DNA from: Acetobacter pomorum
GTDB lineage: Bacteria; Pseudomonadota; Alphaproteobacteria; Acetobacterales; Acetobacteraceae
NCBI RefSeq assembly: GCF_002738225.1
Contig: NZ_PEBQ01000177.1
Span: forward strand, 1 to 64,000
Length of the DNA: 64,000 bases
Reading direction: 5' to 3'
Within the stretch, counting starts at the first letter, position 1; each line of letters begins with the position of its first letter. The notes below the pieces were generated by a model. That model was not told where the DNA came from and searched no databases. It worked only from the letters and a program-made list of their open reading frames with translations. Positions 9,296-19,830 of this stretch are shown piece by piece. Position numbers and translations under genes: made by a program.

Positions 9296-10420
9296 TTACT
9301 TCTGAAGCTTATCCAGTTCCCGCACAATGGCTTCACCCATAACGGATGTGCCAACACGAGCCATGCCTTCACTCATGATATCAGCCGTGCGCAAACCGCT
9401 TTCCAAAACATTGGAAACAGCCTGCTCAATCATGTCTGCCTCTTCCTGCTTGTTCAAAGAGTAACGCAGCAGCATGGCAAAAGACAGAATCTGTGCAATG
9501 GGGTTTGCAATGCCTTTGCCCGCAATATCCGGCGCACTGCCGTGGATGGGTTCATACAACGCAGGGAATTTGCCATTTTCATGTACGGCACCCAACGTTG
9601 CAGAAGGCAGCATGCCCAAGCTGCCCGTCAACATGGAAGCAAGGTCAGACAGCAGATCACCAAACAGGTTGCCGGTGACAATCACATCAAACTGGCGTGG
9701 GTTTCGCACCAACTGCATGGCGCAATTATCTGCCAGCATGTGAGAGAGTTCCACATCCGGGAATTCTTTGGCGTGCACATCTGTCACCACTTCCTTCCAC
9801 AGAAGGCCGCTTTCCATGACATTGCATTTTTCAACAGAGCACACACGGTTAGACCGTTTGCGCGCCAGATCAAACGCCACACGCGCTACACGCTCAATTT
9901 CTGCTGTGGTGTACACTTCTGTGTTAATGCCACGCTTGCTGCCATCTGGCAGGGTTTCAATGCCACGCGGATTGCCAAAATAGATACCGCCCACCGTTTC
10001 ACGCACGATCATGATATCCAGACCACGCACCACATCCGGCTTAAGCGTGCTGGCATCTACCAGTGCATCAAACACTTTGGCCGGACGCAGGTTGGCAAAC
10101 AGCCCCAGTTCCTGCCGCAGCTTGAGAATGGCCACTTCCGGACGTTTTTCAAACCCGACATGCGCCCATTTTGGATCCCCCACGGAGCCAAAAAGCACCG
10201 CATCTGCAGCCCAGGCCTTCTCAATCACTTCATCACGGATCGGCACGCCGTATTCTGCCAGAGAAGCACCACCCACCAGATCTTCCGTAATATCTAAGGT
10301 CAGGCCACGACGGCTTTGCAGCCAATCAATAACGTGCCGGACTTCCCGCATGATTTCGGGGCCAATACCGTCACCGGGCAGAACAAGAAGTTTTATGGCT
10401 GTGTTCTGTGCAGTCATCAT
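9296..10420 (-). CDS. leuB: 3-isopropylmalate dehydrogenase
   Basis: Oxidises and decarboxylates 3-isopropylmalate with NAD in leucine synthesis. Motifs include '[10 protein letters not shown]' near the N-terminus, '[15 protein letters not shown]', the substrate site '[10 protein letters not shown]' and the NAD site '[18 protein letters not shown]'. At about 374 residues it is full length. The second Met (ATG at 10417) is spaced better from the GGAGCTGC site than the first. It is the last gene of leuCDB. Confidence 0.96.
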   Translation of the reverse strand: MMTAQNTAIKLLVLPGDGIGPEIMREVRHVIDWLQSRRGLTLDITEDLVGGASLAEYGVPIRDEVIEKAWAADAVLFGSVGDPKWAHVGFEKRPEVAILKLRQELGLFANLRPAKVFDALVDASTLKPDVVRGLDIMIVRETVGGIYFGNPRGIETLPDGSKRGINTEVYTTAEIERVARVAFDLARKRSNRVCSVEKCNVMESGLLWKEVVTDVHAKEFPDVELSHMLADNCAMQLVRNPRQFDVIVTGNLFGDLLSDLASMLTGSLGMLPSATLGAVHENGKFPALYEPIHGSAPDIAGKGIANPIAQILSFAMLLRYSLNKQEEADMIEQAVSNVLESGLRTADIMSEGMARVGTSVMGEAIVRELDKLQK

Positions 10421-10435
10421 GCAGCTCCAGAATAA

Positions 10436-11059
10436 TCAATCAATATGAATGGAAGGCATCCAAGGTTTTTCCCGGTTTTCCCGGTTTTCATACCCTTCGA
10501 TATTTGTTTCGTGCTGAAGTGTCTGGCCAATATCATCCAGCCCTTCCAGCAGCAGATGCTTGCGGAAGGGATCAATCTCAAAAGGCACTTCCTGCCCATC
10601 TGGCCGCACAATAACCTGCCGGGGTAGATCAACCGTAAGGCGGGCATTGCTGCCCATGCTGGCATCTGCCATCAGCTGGTCGCAAATTTCACGCGGCAGG
10701 CGGATCGGCAAAATGCCGTTCTTGAAGCAGTTATTGAAGAAGATATCGGCAAAGGAAGGCGCAATCACGCACCGGATACCAAAATCCAGCAGTGCCCAAG
10801 GCGCATGCTCGCGCGAGGAGCCGCAACCCAGATTATCATAGGTAATCAGGATTTCGGCTTTCCGCCACGGTTCCTTGTTCAGCACAAAATCCGGGTTTTC
10901 TTTACCATCTGGCAGATAACGCATGGCATCAAAGGCATTTTTACCCAAGCCCGTACGCTGCGTGGTTTTCAAAAACCGCGCCGGAATGATTTTGTCCGTA
11001 TCAATATTGGCTTCTGGCAGAGCCGCTGCAATAGCCGACAGGGTTGTAAACTTTTCCAT
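10436..11059 (-). CDS. leuD: 3-isopropylmalate dehydratase small subunit
   Basis: Pairs with LeuC to form isopropylmalate isomerase. Recognised by '[15 protein letters not shown]' and the swivel-domain loop '[15 protein letters not shown]'. It begins one base into the end of leuC (TAATG), which signals coupled translation of the two subunits. The last 18 or so residues form a repetitive charged tail not typical of LeuD. Confidence 0.96.
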   Translation of the reverse strand: MEKFTTLSAIAAALPEANIDTDKIIPARFLKTTQRTGLGKNAFDAMRYLPDGKENPDFVLNKEPWRKAEILITYDNLGCGSSREHAPWALLDFGIRCVIAPSFADIFFNNCFKNGILPIRLPREICDQLMADASMGSNARLTVDLPRQVIVRPDGQEVPFEIDPFRKHLLLEGLDDIGQTLQHETNIEGYENRENREKPWMPSIHID

Positions 11060-12462
11060 TATGCCAGCTCCCTCACATCAGTCAGGCACCCGGTTACGGC
11101 CGCAGCCGCAGCCATGGCAGGAGACAGCAGATGTGTACGACCACCCGGCCCCTGACGTCCTTCAAAATTACGGTTGGATGTGGAAGCACAACGCTGGCCC
11201 GGTGTTAGCCGATCCGGGTTCATGCCAAGGCACATGGAGCACCCGGCCTCACGCCACTCAAAGCCTGCATCCAGAAAAATCTGGTCCAGCCCTTCTTCTT
11301 CCGCCTGCCGCTTGACGTTGCCCGAACCCGGCACAATCATGGCGCGCACGCCTTCAGCCACCTTGCGGCCTGCAGCTATCTGTGCAGCGGCACGCAAATC
11401 TTCAATGCGGCTATTGGTGCATGAGCCAATAAAAACAACATCAACCGGTGTGCCAGCAATTTTCTGCCCGGCTTCCAGCCCCATATAGTCCAGCATACGC
11501 TGCATCTGGGTGCGTTTGGCTTCATCTGCCTCATCAGCAGGGTTCGGCACGGTGGCCGTAATGGGCAGCACAGTTTCGGGGCTTGTACCCCATGTCAGGC
11601 TGGGGCTGATATCTTCTGCCCGCAGCGTCACTTCCTTATCGAAATGCGCACCTTCATCAGAAGCCAGCGTTTTCCAATAGGCAACAGCCTTATCAAACTC
11701 TTCACCCTTGGGGGCAAACGGACGGCCACGCACATATTCAAACGTGGTTTCATCTGGCGCAACCATACCTGCGCGTGCACCGGCTTCAATGGCCATGTTG
11801 CACAACGTCATACGCCCAGCCATGTCCAGCCCACGAATGGCGGAACCTGCAAATTCGATTACATGCCCTGTGCCACCAGCCGTGCCGATATGCCCGATAA
11901 TCGCCAGCATGATATCCTTGGCAGAAACGCCAGCACCAAGCGTGCCATCTACCGTAACGCGCATGTTTTTGGCCGGCCGCTGCAGAATGGTCTGCGTGGC
12001 CATAACATGCTCGACTTCCGACGTACCAATCCCGAAAGCCAGCGCACCCAGCGCACCGTGCGTAGAGGTATGGGAGTCCCCACACACAATGGTCATGCCC
12101 GGCAGGGATATCCCTTGCTCTGGCCCTACAACATGCACAATACCCTGATTGGCGGAAAGCAGCGGGAAATACGGAACCCCGAATTCCTTAACGTTGCGTT
12201 CCAGTGTTTCAATCTGGTTGCGGCTATCGGCTTCTTCAATCGGCTGCGTGCGGTCAGACGTGGGCACGTTGTGGTCAACCACAGCCACAGTCTTTTCCGG
12301 GTGGCGCAACTTACGCCCAGCCAGACGCAAGCCTTCAAACGCCTGCGGACTGGTGACTTCGTGCACAAGGTGCCGGTCAATATAAAGAATAGAGGTGCCG
12401 TCCGGCAGAGTTTCAACGACGTGATCATCCCAGATCTTGTCGAACAACGTACGCGGGCCCAT
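11059..12462 (-). CDS. leuC: 3-isopropylmalate dehydratase large subunit
   Basis: An aconitase-family enzyme with a [4Fe-4S] cluster. The first cluster Cys lies in '[13 protein letters not shown]' and the C-x2-C pair in '[11 protein letters not shown]'. Substrate-site motifs include '[16 protein letters not shown]' and '[13 protein letters not shown]'. Length 467 is normal. The start has a strong AAAGGAGGAGGGC site. The operon leuCDB begins here, just after the rplS terminator. I saw no leucine-rich leader peptide upstream. Confidence 0.97.
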   Translation of the reverse strand: MGPRTLFDKIWDDHVVETLPDGTSILYIDRHLVHEVTSPQAFEGLRLAGRKLRHPEKTVAVVDHNVPTSDRTQPIEEADSRNQIETLERNVKEFGVPYFPLLSANQGIVHVVGPEQGISLPGMTIVCGDSHTSTHGALGALAFGIGTSEVEHVMATQTILQRPAKNMRVTVDGTLGAGVSAKDIMLAIIGHIGTAGGTGHVIEFAGSAIRGLDMAGRMTLCNMAIEAGARAGMVAPDETTFEYVRGRPFAPKGEEFDKAVAYWKTLASDEGAHFDKEVTLRAEDISPSLTWGTSPETVLPITATVPNPADEADEAKRTQMQRMLDYMGLEAGQKIAGTPVDVVFIGSCTNSRIEDLRAAAQIAAGRKVAEGVRAMIVPGSGNVKRQAEEEGLDQIFLDAGFEWREAGCSMCLGMNPDRLTPGQRCASTSNRNFEGRQGPGGRTHLLSPAMAAAAAVTGCLTDVRELA

Positions 12463-12542
12463 GCCCTCCTCCTTTATATTTCTTACGCTACATGCATGCG
12501 CTCACCTATTGAGCCAATGCTATTGCGGTATGCCTATATATC

Positions 12543-12578
12543 AAAAAGACCCGACTGACATAGGCCAGCCGGGTTTTA
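12543..12578 (-). terminator. Intrinsic terminator after rplS
   Basis: On the minus strand ACCCGGCTG...CAGTCGGGT forms a 9-bp stem (one G:T pair) followed by CTTTTTG. It separates the ribosomal/trmD operon from leuCDB. Confidence 0.85.
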
Positions 12579-12615
12579 AAAACCATATCAGACCGATGTG
12601 AACGGTTATATGGTT

Positions 12616-12999
12616 TTAGCTGGCTGCCGGAGCAACCACTTCGCGCGGGCGTTCTGCAATACGGGCAGACTTACCGCTACGGCCACGCAGGTAGTACAGC
12701 TTTGCACGACGCACTTTACCACGACGCACAACCTTGATTTCTGCAACCGTAGGTGCGTACAGCGGGAACACACGTTCCACACCTTCACCATTGGAAATCT
12801 TGCGCACAGTGAAGTTGCTGTTCAGGCCCTTGTTGGAACGGGCAATCACAACGCCTTCAAAAGCCTGCAGACGGGTACGTTCACCTTCCTGCACCTTAAC
12901 GGAAACGCGCACCGTATCACCGGCTTCGAATTCCGGAACAGCGCGCTCTGCTGTCAGACGCTTAATTTCTGCAGCTTCATACTGCTGAATGATGTTCAT
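12616..12999 (-). CDS. rplS: 50S ribosomal protein L19
   Basis: A 127-residue protein from the ATG at 12999 ('[15 protein letters not shown]'), chosen because GAGGAAGGA lies just upstream; a longer reading would need a TTG. L19 hallmarks are '[16 protein letters not shown]', '[12 protein letters not shown]' and '[23 protein letters not shown]'. The order rpsP-rimM-trmD-rplS is nearly universal. Confidence 0.97.
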   Translation of the reverse strand: MNIIQQYEAAEIKRLTAERAVPEFEAGDTVRVSVKVQEGERTRLQAFEGVVIARSNKGLNSNFTVRKISNGEGVERVFPLYAPTVAEIKVVRRGKVRRAKLYYLRGRSGKSARIAERPREVVAPAAS

Positions 13000-13013
13000 G
13001 TCGGTATCCTTCC

Positions 13014-13766
13014 TCAAACCCCAAAATGGTCTGTCTGTGCGGCCCCGCCCACAGCTTCAGCCATGTTTCTTTCCTTGCGAGCCAGCCAGGCAGACCACAG
13101 ATCCGGCCTTCTTTCCCGCGTTATTTTTTCTGCCTGCTTCTGCCTCCAGGCCGCGATGGCGGCATGATTGCCCGAAAGCAGGATTTCCGGCACAGCGCGC
13201 CCTTCCCACTCGGCAGGACGGGTATAGTGCGGATATTCAAGCAGCCCTTCGGAAAAACTTTCCTCTACGCCACTTTCCTCACACCCCATCACGCCGGGCA
13301 GCAGGCGCACACACGCATCCAGCAACACCAGTGCGGCAGTTTCCCCACCCGAGAGAATGTAATCTCCGATGGATACCTGCTCAACGTCATGCGCTTGCAG
13401 CACACGTTCGTCCACACCTTCAAACCGGCCACACAGTAACAACACCCCAGCACCAGCCGCATAACGCCGCACATTCTGCTGCGTTAACGGCCGCCCACGC
13501 GGTGTAAGATACACACGCGGCACATCTGCTGGTGCCTGAGAGGCAGCAAAAGCGGCATCCACCACATCTGGGCGGATAACCATGCCTGCACCACCACCAA
13601 ATGGTGTATCATCTACTGCACGATGCCGGCCCAGACCATGCTGCCGCAGATCTTCCGTCCGACATGCCCACAAGCCTTTTTCCAGCGCTCGCCCTGCAAG
13701 GGAAAGCCCCAGAGGGCCCGGAAACATTTCAGGAAACAGCGTGATAACAGTGGCCTGCCAGTTCAT
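13014..13766 (-). CDS. trmD: tRNA (guanine37-N1)-methyltransferase
   Basis: Methylates G37 of tRNAs to prevent frameshifting. It is a SPOUT-knot enzyme: '[11 protein letters not shown]', '[18 protein letters not shown]', '[13 protein letters not shown]' and '[11 protein letters not shown]' form the S-adenosylmethionine and tRNA pocket. The start overlaps the rimM stop (ATGA). Confidence 0.96.
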   Translation of the reverse strand: MNWQATVITLFPEMFPGPLGLSLAGRALEKGLWACRTEDLRQHGLGRHRAVDDTPFGGGAGMVIRPDVVDAAFAASQAPADVPRVYLTPRGRPLTQQNVRRYAAGAGVLLLCGRFEGVDERVLQAHDVEQVSIGDYILSGGETAALVLLDACVRLLPGVMGCEESGVEESFSEGLLEYPHYTRPAEWEGRAVPEILLSGNHAAIAAWRQKQAEKITRERRPDLWSAWLARKERNMAEAVGGAAQTDHFGV

Positions 13767-14305
13767 GGCTGTGTCTCTGCTTTCTGCCGTTTACCAACAC
13801 CACGCCCTTCTTCCCCCGAAACTTCTTCGGGGCGAACCACCGTAATTGTCCGTTGTTCCAGATCAACCTTGGGCACACAGGCACGGGTAAATGGAACAAG
13901 GGAACCATCACTCAGTTCCAGACTGGCGCCAGCACCATAATCATGCACCATCACAACACGACCGAGAGAAAGACTGTTTTCGAACGCTTCCATGCCAATC
14001 AGATCAGCATGGTAGAATTCTTCTTCCTCAGGTTCCGGCAAAGCTGCACGCAGCACATACAGGCGGGTGTTCACCAACGCCTGCGCGGCATCACGATCAG
14101 CCAGTGGCGTGCCATCGGCATCCCGCAATTCGGCTACGCTATCCGCCCCACGCCAACTTAAAAACCATTTACGGCCCTGATCGTCCTGCAATACCCCACA
14201 CTGTTCCAGCGTTTGTGGGTTTTCCGCATAAGAGCGCACGCGCACAAGGCCACGCACACCATGCGGTTTACCAACAACGCCCATCAGAATGAGGTCTGAG
14301 CACAT
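13763..14305 (-). CDS. rimM: 16S rRNA processing protein RimM
   Basis: A 180-residue 30S maturation factor that binds S19. The N-terminal barrel has '[24 protein letters not shown]' and the PRC-barrel half has '[10 protein letters not shown]... [18 protein letters not shown]'. It ends in a Lys/Arg-rich tail. It lies between rpsP and trmD, overlapping trmD by four bases. Confidence 0.95.
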   Translation of the reverse strand: MCSDLILMGVVGKPHGVRGLVRVRSYAENPQTLEQCGVLQDDQGRKWFLSWRGADSVAELRDADGTPLADRDAAQALVNTRLYVLRAALPEPEEEEFYHADLIGMEAFENSLSLGRVVMVHDYGAGASLELSDGSLVPFTRACVPKVDLEQRTITVVRPEEVSGEEGRGVGKRQKAETQP

Positions 14306-14319
14306 GATGGTTTCAGGCT

Positions 14320-14673
14320 TTAGGCAGCAGCGGCTTCGGCAGCTTTAGCGGCTTCAGCAGCGCGTTCCTGCGCCTTCTTCTTCGGAGCAGACTTTTTAGG
14401 CTGTTCACGATAAGCGGGCTTAGGTGCCAGACCTGCGTTACCAAGGAAGCGAGCCACGCGATCTGTCGGCTGAGCGCCTTCAGACAGCCAATGCTTGATG
14501 CGTTCTTCTGTCAGACGCACGCGTTCAGCGTGATCAGACGGCAGCATTGGGTTATAAGCGCCAACCTTTTCAATGAAACGGCCATCACGCGGGCTGCGGC
14601 TATCTGCCACAACAATGTGGTAGTAAGGACGCTTCTTGGCACCTGCGCGGGCAAGACGAATTTTAAGACTCAT
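14320..14673 (-). CDS. rpsP: 30S ribosomal protein S16
   Basis: The first 80 residues match S16 ('[31 protein letters not shown]', written here only in part as the start, and '[11 protein letters not shown]'). The C-terminus is extended by an Ala/Lys/Glu-rich tail ending in a run of alanines, as is common in alphaproteobacteria. GGAG lies nine bases upstream of the ATG. Confidence 0.96.
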   Translation of the reverse strand: MSLKIRLARAGAKKRPYYHIVVADSRSPRDGRFIEKVGAYNPMLPSDHAERVRLTEERIKHWLSEGAQPTDRVARFLGNAGLAPKPAYREQPKKSAPKKKAQERAAEAAKAAEAAAA

Positions 14674-14735
14674 TCGGAGTTACTCCAGACCCAAAAATAA
14701 AAAACCCGAAAAACTGCTTCTAGAAATAGACCGCC

Positions 14736-16139
14736 TTAGCGGAAAGGATTGCCACCAGGTCCACCCGGCGGCCCTCCCCCTCCCATTCCTTTCGGCATGA
14801 GCGCGGACATTCCCTGGCGCATGAGACCTTTCAAGCCCAGTTTGTTGAAGCGCTTCATCATAGAGGACATCATATCAAACTGCTTGAGCAGCTTGTTAAC
14901 ATCCTGAACTGTAGATCCAGACCCGGCAGCAATACGCTTTTTGCGAGATGCCTTGATAATGGCAGGGTTTTTACGCTCTGCCTTGGTCATGGAAGAAATA
15001 ATGGCAAGGTGCTTTTTCAGGATCGAGGTATCAAGATCCTTGTCTCCCAAAGCTTCCTTAACCTTACCCATACCCGGGAGCATGCCCAGAATACCGGAAA
15101 TGGACCCCAGCTTGTTGATCTGGCGGATCTGGGATGCGTAGTCATCCAGATCGAACTTACCCGCCATCATCTTCTGGGCGAGGCGTTCACCTTCTTCCTG
15201 ATCAAGCGTATCGGCGGCTTTTTCAACAAGCCCGGCAATATCGCCCAACCCAAGAATACGGCCAGCTACACGTTCTGGATAGAACTCATCCAGTGCGTCC
15301 AGCTTTTCACCCGTGCCAATCAGCTTGATGGGGGCACCGGTAATGGCACGCATGGAAAGCGCTGCACCACCGCGGGAATCACCGTCCATCCGGGTCATGA
15401 CAACACCGGTTACACCCACAGCCTCATTAAAGGCCTTGGCGGTATTTACGGCATCCTGCCCAGTCATGGCATCTACAACCAGCAGGGTTTCTGCCGGATG
15501 TGTGACATCACGAATCTGCCGCACCTCGTCCATCAACGCTTCGTCTATGGAAAGACGACCGGCGGTATCAAGGATAACGACATCATAACCTTCAAGCCGC
15601 CCTGTGTTGAGGGCACGCTTGGCAATTTCTACAGGTGTCTGCCCAGCAATAATCGGCAATGAGGTAACACCAACCTGCTCTGCCAACTGCGCAAGCTGCA
15701 ACTGGGCAGCCGGACGCTGCGTATCCAGAGAAGCGAGCAGAACCTTTTTACGTTCACGCGTTTTAAGGCGCAGGGCCAACTTACCAGAGGTGGTGGTTTT
15801 ACCAGACCCCTGCAAACCCACCATCAGAACGGGAACAGGCGGGGTGGAATTCAGATTAAGGGGAACAGCACCAGCACCGCCAAGAGCATCAATAAGTGCA
15901 TCATTGACAATTTTAGCGACAGCCTGACCGGGGGAAATGCTTTCCAGCACCTCATGCCCAACAGCGCGTTCCTTAACCTTGTTTACGAAGTCTTTAACAA
16001 CAGGCAGCGCAACGTCTGCATCCAGCATAGCCAGACGGACTTCCCGCATTGCCTCCAGAACATCGGCTTCAGACAGCGCTCCCTGTTTAGCGAGGCCATC
16101 AAAAACGCCGGAAAGCTTGCCTGAAAGAGCTTCGAACAA
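14736..16139 (-). CDS. ffh: Signal recognition particle protein Ffh
   Basis: The GTPase of the signal recognition particle, which targets membrane proteins to the Sec machinery. It has an N-terminal helical bundle, then the NG domain with 'GLQGSGKTTTSGKLA', 'DTAGR' and 'TRMDGDSRGGAAL'. A Met-rich M domain follows ('GMGKVKEALG... MSSMMKRFNKLGLKGLMRQGMSALMPKG') with a Gly/Pro-rich end. No ATG fits. The TTG at 16139 gives a normal start (MFEALSGKL...) with GGGGTG upstream; another TTG at 16160 adds seven residues. Confidence 0.95.
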   Translation of the reverse strand: MFEALSGKLSGVFDGLAKQGALSEADVLEAMREVRLAMLDADVALPVVKDFVNKVKERAVGHEVLESISPGQAVAKIVNDALIDALGGAGAVPLNLNSTPPVPVLMVGLQGSGKTTTSGKLALRLKTRERKKVLLASLDTQRPAAQLQLAQLAEQVGVTSLPIIAGQTPVEIAKRALNTGRLEGYDVVILDTAGRLSIDEALMDEVRQIRDVTHPAETLLVVDAMTGQDAVNTAKAFNEAVGVTGVVMTRMDGDSRGGAALSMRAITGAPIKLIGTGEKLDALDEFYPERVAGRILGLGDIAGLVEKAADTLDQEEGERLAQKMMAGKFDLDDYASQIRQINKLGSISGILGMLPGMGKVKEALGDKDLDTSILKKHLAIISSMTKAERKNPAIIKASRKKRIAAGSGSTVQDVNKLLKQFDMMSSMMKRFNKLGLKGLMRQGMSALMPKGMGGGGPPGGPGGNPFR

Positions 16140-16164
16140 AAGTATTACACCCCATAACAAGACG

Positions 16165-16194
16165 CGCCACTGCGCGAAAACTCGCGGAGTGGCG
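16165..16194 (-). other. Inverted repeat in the ffh leader
   Basis: CGCCACTGCGCG and CGCGGAGTGGCG form a 12-bp stem with a single mismatch around a 6-base loop. It ends about 25 bases before the ffh start. There is no T-run on the minus strand, so it is not a standard terminator. Confidence 0.6.
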
Positions 16195-16207
16195 GGCCTG
16201 ATTTGTT

Positions 16208-16231
16208 GCAGGGGTTACGGGATACCCCTGC
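16208..16231 (-). other. Hairpin downstream of the LTXXQ protein gene
   Basis: GCAGGGGT and ACCCCTGC form a perfect 8-bp stem with an 8-base loop, 25 bases after the stop of the gene at 16256. No T-run follows on the minus strand. It may be a transcript-end structure. Confidence 0.55.
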
Positions 16232-16255
16232 GAAAGTCAAGAACCTTCTGGCGGT

Positions 16256-16771
16256 TTACTTGCCAGATTTACCAGCATCAGCTGCTGGGGCTGGATGTTC
16301 AACAGCGTGCAACTGGTCCAGTAGATCATGAATCTTAACCTGACGGGCATGAATCTGAGCCAGCTGATCTGTTGTCAACACATCATGGATGCGGGAAGCT
16401 GTTTCCAGATGCTGAGATTCACGCTGGGCACGCAGTGTTGCCATTTCCTGCTGCAGAGTTGCAACCTTATCTTTATCCACCGGGCCGGGGGATGTCAGAG
16501 CATCTTCAATCTGGCGGTGGATCTTGTCGAAATCACCACGGAGGTCCTGATCCTGATCCTGACGGTGCGCTTCCTGCAGAATGGTCTGGATCTGCTTGCG
16601 CTGCTTTTTGGTCAGATCAATCCCATCCAGTGCATTCAGTCCTGCACCCGGAATGCCGGGGCCAAAGCCGTTTCCATAAAATCCGTTACCGGGTTCTGCA
16701 TGGGCACTTACGCCTGCAACAGAAACACCTGCAGCCACAATTGCTGCCAGAAGGGTCTTTTTGATTTTCAT
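16256..16771 (-). CDS. Periplasmic LTXXQ (Spy/CpxP-like) protein
   Basis: A 171-residue secreted protein. A signal peptide (lysines, then 'LLAAIVAAGVSVAGVSAHA') is followed by a Gly/Pro segment and a helical region with two LTXXQ motifs ('LTKKQ', 'LTTDQ') and many Gln/Asp/His. The family includes the periplasmic chaperone Spy and stress sensor CpxP; members respond to envelope stress or metals. I chose the ATG at 16771, where the signal peptide begins. It does not appear co-transcribed with ffh, since two hairpins lie between them. Confidence 0.82.
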   Translation of the reverse strand: MKIKKTLLAAIVAAGVSVAGVSAHAEPGNGFYGNGFGPGIPGAGLNALDGIDLTKKQRKQIQTILQEAHRQDQDQDLRGDFDKIHRQIEDALTSPGPVDKDKVATLQQEMATLRAQRESQHLETASRIHDVLTTDQLAQIHARQVKIHDLLDQLHAVEHPAPAADAGKSGK

Positions 16772-16874
16772 AATCTCTATGCTCCACAAAACTTGAACTG
16801 CTTCATACTTGGGGAAGATTGCAAACTTGCCAAGGGTTACGCTGAATATAAATCCTTTGACATTCAGGTTTTAT

Positions 16875-17642
16875 TCAGACCGTTAGCTTGCGAGACAATT
16901 CCAAAAAACGGGCCGCATCAGATGCTTCGCGCTGTATACTGGCAATGCGGTCTGTTATTTCTGTATCTTCACCCCACACAGCCATCTGCATACGTTCATC
17001 CAGCGTTGCGCAAGCCACCAGATCATTCACACTGCCAGCTTGACTGACCAATGCCAAACCCAGCACAAGGCTCCCTAACGCAGGTACGGCAACCGCAAGC
17101 ACAGCCAGTTCCGGGGCTGTCAGCTTTTCCATGGCATCATAGAGCTTCTGCAAAGAGTCTTCCGGCTGCGCTATTGGCATCACGCCAGATGACGTGTGCA
17201 GGCTCACTCCATACTGTTTATGCAGCCATGCCAGCCACGGATCCCATTCCTTGCGTTGCGCCTGCGCCAGCTTTCCTTCACCCGGCTCCCGATAACACAG
17301 CAGGTCGCTCCGGGCATAAGCCAGAAGGCTGCGCAAAACCCCCTCCCTTTCGGCGGGAATGCGCTCGATCATGGAACCCGCAATACCGGTAAGAGGCAGA
17401 TCTGCAGGGGTAAAATACCCATCTGCATTTTGTCCGGCGGCCTGCCATTCTGCCGCCAGTGCATCTGCCAATGCGCGAGATTTCACACATAGCGGTGTTT
17501 TGCCTGGCAGGCGGATATTCCGGCCATCAAGCTGCACCGCAAAACCGTGCTCTTGTGGCACAACATTTGCCTGCTTCCAGAAGCGCTTGCGGCCCGCAGG
17601 CGCATTGCCAGACACATTATGTTCGGGAGATGCCATTTTCAT
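16875..17642 (-). CDS. ATP12-family F1-ATPase assembly chaperone
   Basis: A 255-residue protein matching ATP12, the chaperone that in mitochondria binds the F1 alpha subunit before assembly. Motifs: 'KRFWKQANVVPQEHGFAVQLDGRNIRLPGKTPL' (N-terminal; described by its KRFWK and RLPGKTPL ends), 'WDPWLAWLHKQYG' and the C-terminal 'WGEDTEI'. The start overlaps the asmA stop (ATGA). No ATP synthase gene is in the window. ATP12 homologues occur mainly in alphaproteobacteria. Confidence 0.9.
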   Translation of the reverse strand: MKMASPEHNVSGNAPAGRKRFWKQANVVPQEHGFAVQLDGRNIRLPGKTPLCVKSRALADALAAEWQAAGQNADGYFTPADLPLTGIAGSMIERIPAEREGVLRSLLAYARSDLLCYREPGEGKLAQAQRKEWDPWLAWLHKQYGVSLHTSSGVMPIAQPEDSLQKLYDAMEKLTAPELAVLAVAVPALGSLVLGLALVSQAGSVNDLVACATLDERMQMAVWGEDTEITDRIASIQREASDAARFLELSRKLTV

Positions 17643-19792
17643 TGGAACAGCCCCAGACCACGCAACATGTTCATGACCTTTCCTTCCTTACCCGCCTTTT
17701 TCTGTGGCGCATCTGGCCCTACCCCACCTTCACGCGCAGCAGAAAGCATGGCGGGGCAACTGTCTCCCTCTCCATCATTTCCACCAATGCTGATGCCGTA
17801 ACGGCCTTCATAAGCCGGATCCATGCGCGGTTGAGGGTTTGCAAATGTGCCTGTAACCGCAACATCGGAAGAAGCAGATGCCCCACCCAACAACACACGA
17901 GGAGACAGATGCATATCCAGCGCCTGACTACCCAGCCCCACTGTGCCGTGCCCATGCAGAACCAGAAACGGTGTTTCCAACCCCAGCATGTCAATATTGG
18001 CGTTCCCCTGCGCAAACTGCATATGGGTGCCAAAACATCTTACAGGCATCTTGCCTTTAACGGGCACCTGCGGCCCCAGCAACGTGCGTATAACAGCACC
18101 ACTTACGCTACCATCCACAACTGAAACACCAAGATGCCCAGCCAGACTGTTCCGTCTATCTTCCGGCGTTTCCCCCTGCGTGGAAACCGCGCCGACAAGC
18201 TGCACTGTGCCGGAAAGGGATGAAGAAAGACCAAGCCAGCGTTCAACAACCGGCAATGGCAGAAAGACCGGGTGCGCAGCCAACTCAATCTGGGGGGCAG
18301 CACCTGATACATCATAGACCAGACGGCCCGCCTGCTGGAACCCATTCCCCTCCGCCTGCACCGGGTCAAGCGTCAGCCGGCTGTTTTGCAATGTGGCATG
18401 GGTGCTGACATGCGCCCATGTTACACCCTGCCAGTTTACACTTTGTGCCTGCACATCTACCGCGCCACTTGCCCCACGCAGCACATCCGGCACAGCATGG
18501 TGCCGCACCAGCGCAGCCGTATTGGTAACAACCACATGTCCATCGACCTTAAGACCGTTGGCGGCTGGCAGATCTCCGCCAGGCACCACATGCGCAAGCT
18601 GCCCATGCACATCCAGCGCAGAAGCTCCGGCACTCAAAGTGCCTGTGCCATGAATACTGGATTCACCCTGTGTAAGTGTTAAATCCACCGGCACAATTTC
18701 CTGCGCAACATGTTCGGGCAAAGCCAGTTGCTGCATCGTGCCCACCGTGCCACGCAGGCTCAACATCTGTGCGCCAACCTGCCCATCAATCTGGGCTGTT
18801 ACCGGGTCTGTTGGGCGGGCGGTGTCTATGACTATGCGCGTTAATGCCGTTTGTGGCACCCATGCGCCTACGTCCACATTTTCGGCGCGCACATGCAGGC
18901 TTTGCGGCGCGGGCTGCGCGCCCTGCCCACCAACAGCCATATCAACAGAGACATTGCGCCCATCTGGCAAATTGGCATGCGGGAAAAAGACATTCAGATC
19001 ACGCAACTGCGCAACAGAACCACCAATCTGCAACGCATAGGCTTTTTGGCCCTGCGGATCTGTAATGGACCCATCTATATGGGCCAATCCGGCAGGATGC
19101 CCGTTAACTGTAAGAGAAAGCCTTAACTGCATTGGCAATTGGGCAGACATAGGCAACAAAGGCCCGGTTTGCCCTGTAAGCGCCAGTTGGCCTGCCCCCT
19201 TGCGCAGCTTCACATCAAAATCAGGCGCCGTGCCAGATAGCCCCTTAATCTTGCCTTCTGTCACTTCAAACGCACCAGAACGATGATGCACCGCATCACG
19301 CCAGCCAACCTGTGCCTGTGTCAGCAGAAGATCTGATACTGTCAGATTCCAATGCATCTTGCCTGAACTGGCGGAACCCCCAGCGCCGTTGCTCAGGTGT
19401 TCCTGCGGCGTAAAGTGCCAATCTGCCCGCCCATCTGCCAAACGCCGCAGTTGCACCTGCGGGCTGATAAGACTGACATCTTCAAACGCAATACGGTGTG
19501 AAAACAGGGGCAACAAAGCCAGCCGAGCCCGCACCTGCCTGATATCCAGCATGTTCACGCCATCTTCCGCCACGCTAGAAAGCTTTACATCCTTTGCTTC
19601 CACCCACGGAAAAGGCAGAATCCATACATGCAGCTGGCCAATTGTCAGATGGCGGCCTGTGCTGCTTTCCACGGCATCGGCCAACCGTGTTTTAAGCCAG
19701 TCTGCATCCTGCGTGGCAGATACAATCGTGGCACCGCCCAGCGCCAGAACAGCGGCCCCCGCCAGCAGGCCGATTTTCCATTTCAGACGCAT
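17639..19792 (-). CDS. AsmA-family envelope protein
   Basis: A 717-residue protein with one N-terminal TM helix ('IGLLAGAAVLALGGATIV') and a large beta-rich periplasmic part. The AsmA N-terminal domain is clear ('GRHLTIGQLHVWILPFPWVEAKDV', 'LIsPQVQLRRLADGRADWHF'), and the C-terminal AsmA-type region includes 'GHGTVGLGSQALDMHLSPR'. The family forms bridge-like structures linked to phospholipid transport and outer membrane assembly. It sits among lipid and envelope genes and overlaps atp12. The specific paralogue cannot be named. Confidence 0.85.
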   Translation of the reverse strand: MRLKWKIGLLAGAAVLALGGATIVSATQDADWLKTRLADAVESSTGRHLTIGQLHVWILPFPWVEAKDVKLSSVAEDGVNMLDIRQVRARLALLPLFSHRIAFEDVSLISPQVQLRRLADGRADWHFTPQEHLSNGAGGSASSGKMHWNLTVSDLLLTQAQVGWRDAVHHRSGAFEVTEGKIKGLSGTAPDFDVKLRKGAGQLALTGQTGPLLPMSAQLPMQLRLSLTVNGHPAGLAHIDGSITDPQGQKAYALQIGGSVAQLRDLNVFFPHANLPDGRNVSVDMAVGGQGAQPAPQSLHVRAENVDVGAWVPQTALTRIVIDTARPTDPVTAQIDGQVGAQMLSLRGTVGTMQQLALPEHVAQEIVPVDLTLTQGESSIHGTGTLSAGASALDVHGQLAHVVPGGDLPAANGLKVDGHVVVTNTAALVRHHAVPDVLRGASGAVDVQAQSVNWQGVTWAHVSTHATLQNSRLTLDPVQAEGNGFQQAGRLVYDVSGAAPQIELAAHPVFLPLPVVERWLGLSSSLSGTVQLVGAVSTQGETPEDRRNSLAGHLGVSVVDGSVSGAVIRTLLGPQVPVKGKMPVRCFGTHMQFAQGNANIDMLGLETPFLVLHGHGTVGLGSQALDMHLSPRVLLGGASASSDVAVTGTFANPQPRMDPAYEGRYGISIGGNDGEGDSCPAMLSAAREGGVGPDAPQKKAGKEGKVMNMLRGLGLFQ

Positions 19793-19830
19793 GCGCGCTT
19801 CTCCTGTTTCAACTTTAACCGACCCTATCC

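Noticed and set aside
12463..12542. A leucine attenuator or leader peptide before leuC
   Set aside because: I found no short ORF with a leucine run. The only hairpin upstream is the rplS terminator.
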